A DNA stretch of 64,000 nt from Candidatus Limicola stercorigallinarum (GTDB taxonomy: Bacteria; Actinomycetota; Coriobacteriia; Coriobacteriales; Coriobacteriaceae), in contig DVID01000047.1 of assembly GCA_018711625.1 (NCBI GenBank), positions 39,297 through 103,296 on the forward strand, in the 5' to 3' direction. This document shows positions 1 to 8,871 of this stretch, piece by piece. Each line of letters begins with the position of its first letter. Position 1 is the stretch's first letter. A program made the position numbers and the translations under genes. Under the pieces are notes generated by a model. The model worked only from the letters and a program-made list of their open reading frames with translations, did no database searches and was not told where the DNA came from.

Positions 1-3000
1 GGCATATCCACCATGAGCACCGGAGGTGACGCGACGGCGGACGATCGCGAGATTGCCTACGGCGTGATAGATGCCGAGGGCGAGGTAGTGCGCAGCGTCA
101 TTGCCACTAACGACGCCTACCTTGACGAGAACCCGCAGATTGCAGCGGTGACGTTCCCGGATGCGGGCGAGGACGGCAAGGGTGCCGAGCGGTTCGTGCT
201 CGGCTGGTACTCCGAGCAGGGCGCCTCGTCCGATGGCGCGCAGGCGCTCGATGGCGGCACGGGCGAAACGCAGGGCGACGCGACCTCCGACATCCGCCTG
301 CTCGACTTTGATGCTAACGGCGCCGCCACGCAGCTGCTGCCCGATTCGCTCGGCGACGTCGCGGCAGACATCGACGTGTCCATCACCTCGAACTTCCGCT
401 TCACCAAGAATGCCGAGACCATCAACGACCTTTCGATCCTGTGGGTGGAGCGCGCCGCGGGAGAGCTTGGCGGCACCTCGGGCAGCGAAGGCGCTTCTGG
501 TGACGACGGCTCTAAGCCTGTTGCCGGCGCCGAGCGCGACGTGCTCAAGGGCGTGAAGTTCTACGCCTACGGCGCTGACAACGAGCTCGTGCGCACGACG
601 GGCGCCATCGACGTGGCGGAGATGGGCGGTGGCACGCTTATCGATCACTTCGACGCCTACGTGAGCGATTCCACAAACAACACGGTGAGGGCCGTGATTC
701 TGGGCACCACCTACGGCGAGGGCGGCAAGACGGTCACCCGGACCGCCGAGACCGTGGCGGGCGACACCGTGAGCTTCACGGTGCCCCAGAGCGAGAGCGG
801 CATGTACACGGCGACCGAGAGCTACGCGGACGGCATCGAGGTCCCGGGCTTCGTCGCGGACTACGAGACCGTGCGTCTGGGCGCCACCACGCAGATCCAG
901 TTCACCATAAAGAACATGGGCATCCATGCGATCAATAAGCTGACAATCAAGGTGGGGGACATCGAAACCACCTACGGTGACGGGTCCGACGCGAGCAGGA
1001 TCAACCTGCTGCCCGGGCAGACCATTCAGCTCGCCGCGAACTACCGGGTGCCAGAGAACGGGGTCATAGACCCCGACTTTACCGTCACCGCCACATTTGA
1101 TGAGGGAAGCGGGGCCGCGGGCAAAGCGGGCGGCAACGATACCAGCATCATGGGCGCGGTGGCGCGCACGTTCAGCGGCGAGGCCTCCTACAACGAGGCC
1201 AAGGGCACGGTCTATCTGGACCTGCCCGATGTCGAGGTCACGGATGCTTCGATCGTCTCGGAAAAGGAGGGCAAGCGCACGATCCAGATCAAGCTCAACA
1301 ACCATGCGGACGCAGCGCTTGTGAACTCCGGGCGCCAGGTGAAGCTGGGCTTTTACTCGGATGCTGCCTGTGAGACGCCCCTTGCAGCGAAGTATTTCTC
1401 GTCCGGCGACATCGAGGACTCGAGTGACGCCGCCTATGTGGTGACGGTTGATGACAATGCGAACCTGGCCATGGTCGACGACGGCGGCTATGCCGTGCAG
1501 GTCACCTTCGACGCCGCACAGTTCGCGAAGGATGCCAAGGGCGATGACGCCGCTGAGGTCGAGGAGATTCCGGATACAGGCATTCCTGTATATGCGCGAG
1601 TTTGGGTCGAGGACACCGCAGACGCCGAGCCGCAGGAGCTGGGCGATCCGGTCCCCTCGAACAACTACGGCAACGTGACGGCTGAGAACCTGGCGGTGCG
1701 CACGGGCGAGGAGGTCTCCATCAACAGCGCCATGACGGTGGACGACGCGGGCACCACGGTGACCGTGGACCTTCAGAACAACCGCCTGGCGCAGAAGACC
1801 ACCGGTAACCTCATCGTCACCCTACTCGATGCAGATGGCAAGGTAATCGCCCAGCAGCAGAGCTATAAGCAAGGCACGGAAGAGGGTGAAGGTAACGGCC
1901 TCATCACCCTTGGGGGCGAGGGTGTCGAGACGCGGACGTTCACCTTCGAAGGCGTGACGAATGCCGCCGAGGTGCGCGTGACCTACTCCGACGCAGTGCT
2001 CGATAAGGACAACGCAAGGCTCGCCTCCGTGAGCGTTGACGGCGTGGCGCTCACCTATGACGAGGCAACGAAGACGTGGACGGGCTCGGGCGACAACCTG
2101 CCGCAGAGCTTGGTGACCATCGTCCCTGAGAACCTGGACGCCACGGTGACCGTGAACGGCAAGCCTTACAGCGCCTACCTGCAATCGTTCAGCAGGGGCG
2201 AGAACCGCTTCGAGATTGTGGTGACCGCGCCCGACGGCATGACGACCGGAACCTATTACCTGGTCATCGCAAACAACGTGCCCTTGCCGGCGCCAACCGG
2301 GAATCCGGTGACAGTTGCCGAGGGTAACGGGCACGGGACGGTGGAGGTCGACCCCGAACGCGCGCGGGAGGGGCAGACCGTGACCGTGACGCCTGCTCCG
2401 GACGAGGGTTATGCTGTGGAATCCGTGACGGTGACCACCGAGGATGGCACGGAGGTGCCCGTGACCGAGGGCGAGGACGGCATCTGGACCTTCACGATGC
2501 CCGCCGGGCCCGTGACGGTCGAGGTTGGCTTCCATTGCCTTGGCGGCGAAGCGTGCCCCACGCGCCCCTTCGGCGACGTGCCGGTGGACGCCTGGTACCA
2601 CGACACCATGGACTGGGCGGTTGAGGAGGGCCTGCTCACCGGCTATGAGGATGGGACGATCGGCCCGGACAACACGCTTTCCCGCAGCCAGCTCGTAACA
2701 ATGCTTTGGCGTCGCGCCGGCTCGCCCGAGACGGACGCGGAGCTCACGTTCACCGACTGCGACCCGGATGCTTTCTATGCCGAGGCGGTCGCCTGGGCGG
2801 CGTCCGAGGGGATCGTCATGGGTTATGGCGACGGGTCGAGCTTCGGCCCCGAGGACCCGGTGACCCGCGAGCAGCTTGCCGTCATCTTCTGGCGGCAGGC
2901 TGGCGAGCCCGAGGCGTCGACGGATCTCTCCGCGTTCACAGACGGCTCCTCTGCCTCGGCATATGCTGTGCCCGCTCTCAAGTGGGCAGTGGAGACGAGC

Positions 3001-3117
3001 CTCCTCTTCGGCTTCTCCGACGGCACCCTCGCCCCGGGCGGAGCCCTCAGCCGCGCTCAGACGGCGGCGATGTTCATGCGCCAGGCCGAGGCTGAGTCAG
3101 AAGGGGCGGAAGAGTAG
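1..3117 (+). CDS. SLH-domain surface protein, 5' partial
   Basis: Large extracellular protein whose reading frame is open to the first base of the window. The first in-frame ATG at 13 has no ribosome site and no signal peptide follows, so the true start lies upstream. Most of the visible 1034 residues are beta-rich repeat-like segments without a family I can name. Around residues 670-755 a cadherin-like beta-sandwich pattern is seen, and around 760-840 an InlB B-repeat-like segment. Three S-layer homology modules end the protein (about 850-1030), each with the FxDVP..W/Y..A...G motif and a downstream R.Q....L/M. SLH modules are known to bind pyruvylated secondary cell-wall polymer, so this is inferred to be wall-anchored. 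Adhesion or shielding roles are possible but not shown. A terminator follows closely. Confidence 0.85.
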   Translation, partial: GISTMSTGGDATADDREIAYGVIDAEGEVVRSVIATNDAYLDENPQIAAVTFPDAGEDGKGAERFVLGWYSEQGASSDGAQALDGGTGETQGDATSDIRLLDFDANGAATQLLPDSLGDVAADIDVSITSNFRFTKNAETINDLSILWVERAAGELGGTSGSEGASGDDGSKPVAGAERDVLKGVKFYAYGADNELVRTTGAIDVAEMGGGTLIDHFDAYVSDSTNNTVRAVILGTTYGEGGKTVTRTAETVAGDTVSFTVPQSESGMYTATESYADGIEVPGFVADYETVRLGATTQIQFTIKNMGIHAINKLTIKVGDIETTYGDGSDASRINLLPGQTIQLAANYRVPENGVIDPDFTVTATFDEGSGAAGKAGGNDTSIMGAVARTFSGEASYNEAKGTVYLDLPDVEVTDASIVSEKEGKRTIQIKLNNHADAALVNSGRQVKLGFYSDAACETPLAAKYFSSGDIEDSSDAAYVVTVDDNANLAMVDDGGYAVQVTFDAAQFAKDAKGDDAAEVEEIPDTGIPVYARVWVEDTADAEPQELGDPVPSNNYGNVTAENLAVRTGEEVSINSAMTVDDAGTTVTVDLQNNRLAQKTTGNLIVTLLDADGKVIAQQQSYKQGTEEGEGNGLITLGGEGVETRTFTFEGVTNAAEVRVTYSDAVLDKDNARLASVSVDGVALTYDEATKTWTGSGDNLPQSLVTIVPENLDATVTVNGKPYSAYLQSFSRGENRFEIVVTAPDGMTTGTYYLVIANNVPLPAPTGNPVTVAEGNGHGTVEVDPERAREGQTVTVTPAPDEGYAVESVTVTTEDGTEVPVTEGEDGIWTFTMPAGPVTVEVGFHCLGGEACPTRPFGDVPVDAWYHDTMDWAVEEGLLTGYEDGTIGPDNTLSRSQLVTMLWRRAGSPETDAELTFTDCDPDAFYAEAVAWAASEGIVMGYGDGSSFGPEDPVTREQLAVIFWRQAGEPEASTDLSAFTDGSSASAYAVPALKWAVETSLLFGFSDGTLAPGGALSRAQTAAMFMRQAEAESEGAEE

Positions 3118-3140
3118 CTGTCACGTCTCAGCCTCCTTCC

Positions 3141-3180
3141 AACGGGCCCGTCCCAACTCCGGGGCGGGCCCGTTTCTCTT
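3141..3180 (+). terminator. Rho-independent terminator after SLH protein gene
   Basis: Arms 3141-3154 and 3161-3174 form a 14-bp GC-rich stem with one G-U pair, followed by a short T-rich tail. It lies 24 bases after the SLH gene stop. Confidence 0.7.
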
Positions 3181-3230
3181 GGATGGACGGGGACGGGGTG
3201 TTTCATCCACCCATTCATCCCAGTCGCGAG

Positions 3231-3300
3231 CGCTAGCTTGTTTTTTTGACGTTGAAGGAGTCTTAAAAGGGCTGTTCAAGGTCAAAAAAACAAGATAGCG
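3231..3300. repeat. Dispersed inverted repeat, copy 1
   Basis: Arms 3231-3256 and 3275-3300 match at 24 of 26 positions as an inverted repeat with an 18-base loop. Each arm carries a run of seven T (left) or A (right) next to GAC.TTGAA. A second copy at 26374-26443 is in the opposite orientation: its right arm matches the complement of this left arm at 25 of 26 bases, while the loops differ. The run of T or A on either strand means it could end transcription in both directions. It sits between the SLH gene and rapZ. Confidence 0.75.
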
Positions 3301-3416
3301 GTTTTCATGACATAATCGCTCCTCCCGATGCGACCGGGCACCCCACGATGTGTGGCGCACGCGTCGTTCATCGCACGCGGGTATACTGAGGGGACTGACC
3401 ATTTGCAGGAGGCATC

Positions 3417-4358
3417 ATGGCTGACGTTACCCCTAACTCCATCACCGCGGCTGAACTGGCCGATCGCGTACCCGACATTGTGATCATCACGGGCATGTCC
3501 GGCTCTGGCCGCACGCAGGCCATGCACGTATTTGAGGACATGGGCTACTTCTGCATCGACAACCTGCCACCGCGCTTGGTGCTGCAGTTGGCACAGCTGG
3601 TGGGGATCAACACCGGCGTGGGACGCCACCTGGCCGTTACCTGCGACCTGCGCAGCCAGGGTCTCTTTGATGAGCTGCTCGATGTGATCGAGTCGCTCAA
3701 GGCGCACGAGATGTCGTGCAAGATTGTCTTTTTGGAGGCCTCGGACGAGGTGCTCATGCGTCGCTACAACGAGAACCGGCGCCGGCACCCGCTCGCCACG
3801 CCGGGGGAGACCACCGCGGACGCGATCCAACGCGAGCGCACCCAGCTGGCGAGCGTGCGCGCCCGCGCGGACATGATCATCGACACGAGCCGTATGCGCA
3901 CCTCGGCGCTCCAGGGGCTTCTTCGCCGCGAGTTCTCGGAGCTCACTGACCAGCAGCTCATGGATGTGCAGGTGTTCAGCTTCGGCTTCAAGCACGGTCT
4001 GCCCGTTGAGGCCGACATTATGATTGACGTGCGCTTTTTGCCGAACCCCTTCTACGACCCCGAGATGCGTCCGCTCACGGGCCTCGATGAGAAAGTTTCC
4101 TCCTTCGTGCTTGGCCATCCCAAGACCAAGGAGTTTCTGGACGCTTGGTTCCGCCTGCTTGATGCCGTGATGCCGGGGTATGTGGCCGAGGGCAAGCCGC
4201 GCCTTTCCATTGCGATTGGCTGCACAGGTGGCCAGCACCGCAGCGTTGCCATCGCGGAGGCCACGGGCCACTATCTCGAGCGCCAGCAGTACCACGTGGG
4301 CATATCGCACCGCGACCTGCCCCGTGCCAACATGACCGCCAACGGCGAGGCGCACTAG
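3417..4358 (+). CDS. rapZ: RNase adapter protein RapZ
   Basis: Nucleotide-binding RapZ/YvcJ family protein, 313 residues, close to the usual 285-300. A P-loop (GMSGSGRTQ) sits near residues 27-35, and the C-terminal half has the conserved GCTGGQHRSV motif near residues 268-277. In enterobacteria RapZ steers RNase E to the GlmZ small RNA to control glucosamine-6-phosphate synthase; in Gram-positives the role is less defined. An AGGAGG site lies seven bases before the ATG. A -10-like TATACT is at 3382-3387. It is followed by whiA, the expected neighbour, but the usual intervening yvcK gene is absent. Confidence 0.95.
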   Translation: MADVTPNSITAAELADRVPDIVIITGMSGSGRTQAMHVFEDMGYFCIDNLPPRLVLQLAQLVGINTGVGRHLAVTCDLRSQGLFDELLDVIESLKAHEMSCKIVFLEASDEVLMRRYNENRRRHPLATPGETTADAIQRERTQLASVRARADMIIDTSRMRTSALQGLLRREFSELTDQQLMDVQVFSFGFKHGLPVEADIMIDVRFLPNPFYDPEMRPLTGLDEKVSSFVLGHPKTKEFLDAWFRLLDAVMPGYVAEGKPRLSIAIGCTGGQHRSVAIAEATGHYLERQQYHVGISHRDLPRANMTANGEAH

Positions 4359-4489
4359 CCGCTCGACCTTCCGCGGGTCAAGAGGTCTTCCTCGACCCGG
4401 AGAAGATGGCACGCGCCTTGAGCTGCCCCTGTCCTGACTCCCCGCGCCTGAGGTACCATGGGTGAGGGTTGCCACGAGGGGAGGGTGCG

Positions 4490-5416
4490 ATGTCATTTAC
4501 CGCCGAGGTGCGAGACGAGCTCGCGCGTTGCGAACCTACCTGCGAGTATTGCGGGCTTGCCACACTGGCGGCGCTTACGCGCGTGTGCGGTACGCTGTCG
4601 ATCGTGGGGCCAGGACATTACCGGCTCTCGGTGGCGACCGAAACGGGCGCGGTGGCACGCACCATGATCGCGCTCACCCATTCGGTGCTCAAGCTCAAAA
4701 CAGAATTCACCGTGAGGCGCTCCGTGCTGCATAAGGTGCGCAACTACCTCATCACCCTGCCCGACCAGCCGGGGCTCGACAAGGCGCTCGTGCTCCTGGG
4801 AATTCTCAACCGCAAAGGCGGCCTCGTGCGGGGTGTTCCGAGGCACGTGGTGTCACGTCCGTGTTGCAGGCTCTCGTATATTCGCGGGGCGATTATCGCG
4901 GGCGGTTTTGTGGCCGACCCCCGGGGGGACTTCCATCTTGAGGTGGCCGTACAAGGCGAGGACCTTGCCCGCGCCCTGGCGGACCTCATCGAGCAAACAG
5001 GCGTCCACGCGCGTGTAAATGCGCGGAGGAGCGCACATGCGGTGTACCTCAAGAGCGCTACCGATATCTGCCGGCTGCTTGAATCGGTGGGGGCAAAGCG
5101 CAGCGTGCGCGATATCCAAGATGCCCGCGCCATGAAGTCGGTCAAAAACGAAGTGAATCGCCGCGTGAATGCCGAGGTGGCCAACCAAACGCGCAGCGCC
5201 GGGGCGGCTCAGCACCAGCTGGAGCTTATCGCTGAGCTTGAGGCGCGCGGTCTTCGCGACCAGTTGCCCGAGGCGCTTGCTGCCTTCTGTGACTTGCGCG
5301 AAGCGCACCCGGATCTTTCTCTGCGCGATCTGGGCGAGGTGTGCACGCCGCCGCTTTCAAAGTCTGCCTTGTACCATCGAGTGCTCCGCTTAGAAAAGCT
5401 TCTTGCCGAGGCGTAG
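4490..5416 (+). CDS. whiA: DNA-binding protein WhiA
   Basis: WhiA regulator, 308 residues: an N-terminal part related to LAGLIDADG homing endonucleases without nuclease activity, and a C-terminal helix-turn-helix ending in the typical DLGE....P.LSKSAL..R.L pattern. Known to control sporulation septation genes in Streptomyces and division/chromosome segregation in Bacillus; here a cell-division role is inferred. I chose ATG 4490 (MSFTAEVRDELAR, preceded by GAGGGGAGGG) over an in-frame TTG at 4469 because the family starts this way. The gene lies between rapZ and gap as in other actinobacteria. Confidence 0.95.
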   Translation: MSFTAEVRDELARCEPTCEYCGLATLAALTRVCGTLSIVGPGHYRLSVATETGAVARTMIALTHSVLKLKTEFTVRRSVLHKVRNYLITLPDQPGLDKALVLLGILNRKGGLVRGVPRHVVSRPCCRLSYIRGAIIAGGFVADPRGDFHLEVAVQGEDLARALADLIEQTGVHARVNARRSAHAVYLKSATDICRLLESVGAKRSVRDIQDARAMKSVKNEVNRRVNAEVANQTRSAGAAQHQLELIAELEARGLRDQLPEALAAFCDLREAHPDLSLRDLGEVCTPPLSKSALYHRVLRLEKLLAEA

Positions 5417-5538
5417 GCACACGGCCGATAAGCGTACAGCCGATGTGCAAGCACAGGACAACGTGACATAGTTTTTTGGCATACTATGCGGGGTTATACG
5501 TGTTAAATCGTTTTAATCCAGCATCTAAGTAGGTATTT

Positions 5539-5551
5539 TGAAACGCTTTCA
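5539..5551. promoter_or_regulatory. LacI/CRE-like operator upstream of gap
   Basis: Perfect inverted repeat TGAAA-CGC-TTTCA in the 269-bp whiA-gap intergenic region. The arms resemble sites bound by LacI/GalR-family regulators, including catabolite-response elements, although the centre is three bases rather than the usual CG. No regulator gene is adjacent. Function is inferred. Confidence 0.4.
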
Positions 5552-5685
5552 TGCAAAGCCTTTACTCAAAAAATCTGCGTTGACGTGATTGAGATTCTTA
5601 AAAACAGGTATATTTGACGAGTGGTTAGTTTGTGGGCTTTGACGGCAGACGCTCGTCTGCGGGAGCCTAACGAAAGGAGACACAT

Positions 5686-6711
5686 ATGGCAGTTAAGGTT
5701 GCTATCAACGGCTTCGGCCGCATTGGCCGTCTGGCATTCCGTCAGATGTTCGGTCATGAGGGCTCCGAGATCGTTGCTATCAACGACCTCACCTCTCCGG
5801 ACATGCTTGCCTACTTGCTGAAGTATGACTCCACGCAGGGCAACTACTCCCGCGATCACGAGATTGTCGCCGGCGAGAGCTCCATCACCGTCGATGGCAA
5901 GGAGATCACCATTTACAAGGAGGCCGACGCCAGCAACCTCCCGTGGGGCGAGCTCGGTGTTGACGTTGTGCTCGAGTGCACCGGCTTCTACACCTCCAAG
6001 GCCAAGGCCCAGGCTCACATCGACGCTGGCGCCAAGAAGGTCGTCATCTCCGCTCCGGCTGGCAACGACCTGCCCACCATCGTTTACAACGTTAACCATG
6101 AGACGCTGACGGCTGACGACAACATCATCTCTGCCGCTTCCTGCACCACCAACTGCCTCGCCCCGATGGCCAAGGGTCTGAACGACTTCGCCCCCATCGT
6201 GTCCGGCATCATGACCACCATTCACGCCTGGACTGGCGACCAGATGCCGCTCGACGGCCCGCAGCGCAAGGGCAACAAGCGCCGCAGCCGCGCTTGCGCC
6301 ATCAACATCGTCCCCAACAGCACTGGTGCTGCTAAGGCTATCGGCCTCGTGCTCCCCGAGCTCAACGGCAAGCTCATCGGTGCCGCTCAGCGCGTCCCGA
6401 CCCCGACCGGCTCGCTCACCAACCTCTACGCTGTGGTTGACAAGAAGGTCACCGTTGACGAGGTCAACGCCGCTATGAAGGCCTACGCCGCCACCATTCC
6501 GGACACCTTCGCTTACAACGAGGACGACATCGTCTCCACCGACATCATCGGCGAGACCCATGGCTCGATCTTCGATGCTACGCAGACCATGTGCTCCGAT
6601 CTGGGCAACGGCCAGACCCTCGTGCAGGTTGTTTCTTGGTACGACAACGAGAACTCCTACACCTCCCAGATGGTCCGCACCATCAAGTACTTCGAGAAGT
6701 TCGTTGCCTAA
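5686..6711 (+). CDS. gap: Glyceraldehyde-3-phosphate dehydrogenase, type I
   Basis: Glycolytic GAPDH, 341 residues, oxidising glyceraldehyde 3-phosphate to 1,3-bisphosphoglycerate with NAD and phosphate in the cytoplasm. The N-terminal Rossmann motif INGFGRIGR and the active-site motif SCTTNC with catalytic Cys153 are present. AAGGAG is placed well before the ATG. Codon use is strongly biased towards C-ending codons, as expected of a highly expressed gene. A 269-bp upstream region carries an operator-like palindrome and a 13-base word (5561-5573) shared with the oppA leader. A terminator hairpin separates it from pgk, so both monocistronic and read-through transcripts are likely. Confidence 0.98.
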   Translation: MAVKVAINGFGRIGRLAFRQMFGHEGSEIVAINDLTSPDMLAYLLKYDSTQGNYSRDHEIVAGESSITVDGKEITIYKEADASNLPWGELGVDVVLECTGFYTSKAKAQAHIDAGAKKVVISAPAGNDLPTIVYNVNHETLTADDNIISAASCTTNCLAPMAKGLNDFAPIVSGIMTTIHAWTGDQMPLDGPQRKGNKRRSRACAINIVPNSTGAAKAIGLVLPELNGKLIGAAQRVPTPTGSLTNLYAVVDKKVTVDEVNAAMKAYAATIPDTFAYNEDDIVSTDIIGETHGSIFDATQTMCSDLGNGQTLVQVVSWYDNENSYTSQMVRTIKYFEKFVA

Positions 6712-6750
6712 GTTGATGCAGGGCGAACGCACTCGATAAGCGTCTTTGTG

Positions 6751-6793
6751 GGCGCGGCCGCTCGGGCACATCGCCCCGCGTCCGCGCCTTTTT
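6751..6793 (+). terminator. Terminator after gap
   Basis: Stem GGCGCGG (6751-6757) with CCGCGCC (6782-6788), enclosing a smaller GGGC/GCCC hairpin and followed by five T. Located 40 bases after the gap stop. Confidence 0.65.
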
Positions 6794-6917
6794 GTTGGCG
6801 CTTGGCCGAGCGCTCGGGACAAGCGGGCATACAGCCGCCTTGTCCATCCACTTTGGTACCATCGCCGGCTGGACTGCTGGTCGGCGTGATCAACATATAG
6901 AGGAAAGGTAGATGTAC

Positions 6918-8114
6918 ATGGCTTTCACCAAGAAAACCGTTCGCGACATCGATGTCGACGGCAAGCGTGTTTTGATGCGTGTCGATTTTAACGTGCCGCT
7001 GAAGGACGGCGTCGTGACCGACGACACCCGCGTCAAGGCCGCCATCCCCACCATTCAGTACCTCAAAGAGCACAACGCCAAGATCATCCTCATGAGCCAC
7101 CTTGGCCGCCCCAAGGGCGACGGCCCCGAGCCGGCGCTCTCCTTGAAGCCGGCCGCTGACAAGCTTGCCGAGCTCACGGGTTACGAGGTCAAGTTTGTTG
7201 ACGACACCTATGGCGAGAAGGCCGCCGAGGCTGTGGCCGCTCTTGAGCCGGGCGACATCCTGGTGCTCGAGAACGTGCGTTTTGACAAGCGCGAGAAGAA
7301 GAACGACCCCGAGATTGCCAAGACCCTGGCTTCTTACGGTGACATTTTCGTGCTCGACGCCTTTGGCACCGCGCACCGCGCTCAGGGCTCTGTGGTGGGC
7401 CCTGCCGAGTACCTGCCTGCGGTCGCTGGCTTCCTGCTGGAGAAGGAGGTCGACACCCTGACCTCGATCTTCGCCGAGCCTGAGCGTCCCTTCGTAGCTA
7501 TCGTGGGTGGCTCCAAGGTGTCCTCGAAGATTGGCGTGCTCGATCACCTCATCGACTCTGCCGATACCCTCATCATCGGTGGCGGCATGGCCTACACCTT
7601 CTTCCTGGCTCAGGGTTACTCGGTGGGTAACTCCCTGAAGGAAGAGGACTGGGTTGAGCGCGCGGCCGAGATGCTCAAGAAGGCCGAGGAGAAGGGTGTC
7701 AAGATCCTGCTCCCGATCGACAACCGTGTTGCCGACCACTTCGGCGAGGACGCGGTGCCCGAGGTTGTTGCCTCCGACGCTATCCCCGATGACCGCGAGG
7801 GCATGGATATTGGTCCTGAGACCGAGAAGCTCTACGCTGAGGCTATCGCTGGTGCCAAGACCGTCTTCTGGAATGGCCCCATGGGCGTCTTCGAGTTTGA
7901 TAACTTCGCGCATGGCACCCAGGCCGTGGCCGAGGCTGTTGCTGCCAACGAGGACTGCACCTCGATCATCGGCGGCGGCGACTCTGTAGCAGCTGTGAAC
8001 AAGTTCAACCTGGCCGATAAGATGTCCTGGATCTCCACGGGTGGCGGCGCCTCCATGGAGCTTGTCGAGGGCAAGGCCCTTCCCGGAGTGGAGGCTCTCA
8101 ATGACGCAGAGTAA
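6918..8114 (+). CDS. pgk: Phosphoglycerate kinase
   Basis: Transfers phosphate from 1,3-bisphosphoglycerate to ADP. About 398 residues, normal length. The N-terminal RVDFNVPL motif, the substrate-loop SHLGRPKG and the C-terminal nucleotide-site segments [12 protein letters not shown] and GGGDSVAAV are all visible. Two starts are possible: ATG 6912 (three bases after AGGAAAGG) and ATG 6918 (nine bases after); I prefer 6918 because it gives [12 protein letters not shown], the common family N-terminus. It overlaps tpiA by 14 bases, and pgk-tpiA-gpmI appear to form one translationally coupled operon. Confidence 0.97.
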   Translation: MAFTKKTVRDIDVDGKRVLMRVDFNVPLKDGVVTDDTRVKAAIPTIQYLKEHNAKIILMSHLGRPKGDGPEPALSLKPAADKLAELTGYEVKFVDDTYGEKAAEAVAALEPGDILVLENVRFDKREKKNDPEIAKTLASYGDIFVLDAFGTAHRAQGSVVGPAEYLPAVAGFLLEKEVDTLTSIFAEPERPFVAIVGGSKVSSKIGVLDHLIDSADTLIIGGGMAYTFFLAQGYSVGNSLKEEDWVERAAEMLKKAEEKGVKILLPIDNRVADHFGEDAVPEVVASDAIPDDREGMDIGPETEKLYAEAIAGAKTVFWNGPMGVFEFDNFAHGTQAVAEAVAANEDCTSIIGGGDSVAAVNKFNLADKMSWISTGGGASMELVEGKALPGVEALNDAE

Positions 8115-8871
8115 GCGCACCCGCCTTATTGCGGGCAACTGGAAGATGAACAACGACGTCCCGGCTGCCAAGGAGCTTGCCGAGGCGCTGGTGGAAGCTG
8201 TTCCGGCGAACGATTCCGTTGAGGTTGTTATCTGCCCGCCTGCTATCGATCTTGCTTGCACCTCGCATAAGATCGCCGACTCTGTCATCAAGCTTGGTGG
8301 CCAGAACGTGTACTGGGAGGCTTCGGGCGCATACACCGGCGAGATTTCGTGCGACATGCTGAAGTCTGTGAACGCCGAGTACTGCATCATCGGCCACTCC
8401 GAGCGTCGTGACTACTTCCACGAGACCGACGAGGACGTCAACAAGAAGGCTAAGGCCCTCATGGCAGCCGGCATTGTGCCCATCAGCTGCTGTGGCGAGT
8501 CGCTCGAGGTGCGCGAGGCCGGCGAGCACGTTGCCTTTGTGGTCGATCAGATCAAGAAGGACACCGAGGGCCTCGAGATCACCGATCCTTCCAAGTACGT
8601 TATTGCCTACGAGCCCATTTGGGCTATCGGCACCGGCAAGACCGCCACGGCTGATGACGCTCAGGAGGTCTGTGGCGCCATTCGTGCCACGCTCACCGAG
8701 ATCTTTGGTGACAAGACCGCTCAGGGCATCCGCATTCTGTACGGCGGCTCCGCTAAGCCCGAGAACATCGCCGGCTTCCTTGAGAAGGAAGACGTTGACG
8801 GTGCGCTCGTGGGCGGCGCTTCGCTCAAGGCCGATAGCTTCGCTGCTATGGTTGAAAAGGCGGCCGAGTAA
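8101..8871 (+). CDS. tpiA: Triosephosphate isomerase
   Basis: Interconverts dihydroxyacetone phosphate and glyceraldehyde 3-phosphate, 256 residues. Catalytic residues are all seen: Lys15 in NWKMN, His99 in IGHSERR and Glu171 in [10 protein letters not shown], plus the phosphate-binding GGS motif near the C-terminus. The start is ATG 8101, inside the last codons of pgk and preceded by GTGGAGG, rather than an upstream in-frame ATG at 8041 that would add an unrelated extension. The stop overlaps the gpmI start by one base, indicating coupled translation. Confidence 0.97.
   Translation: MTQSKRTRLIAGNWKMNNDVPAAKELAEALVEAVPANDSVEVVICPPAIDLACTSHKIADSVIKLGGQNVYWEASGAYTGEISCDMLKSVNAEYCIIGHSERRDYFHETDEDVNKKAKALMAAGIVPISCCGESLEVREAGEHVAFVVDQIKKDTEGLEITDPSKYVIAYEPIWAIGTGKTATADDAQEVCGAIRATLTEIFGDKTAQGIRILYGGSAKPENIAGFLEKEDVDGALVGGASLKADSFAAMVEKAAE

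Noticed and set aside
5566..6822. 418-codon open frame antisense to gap
   Set aside because: Follows the codon bias of gap on the other strand, has low-complexity Gly/Val/Asp-rich translation and no ribosome site. Shadow.
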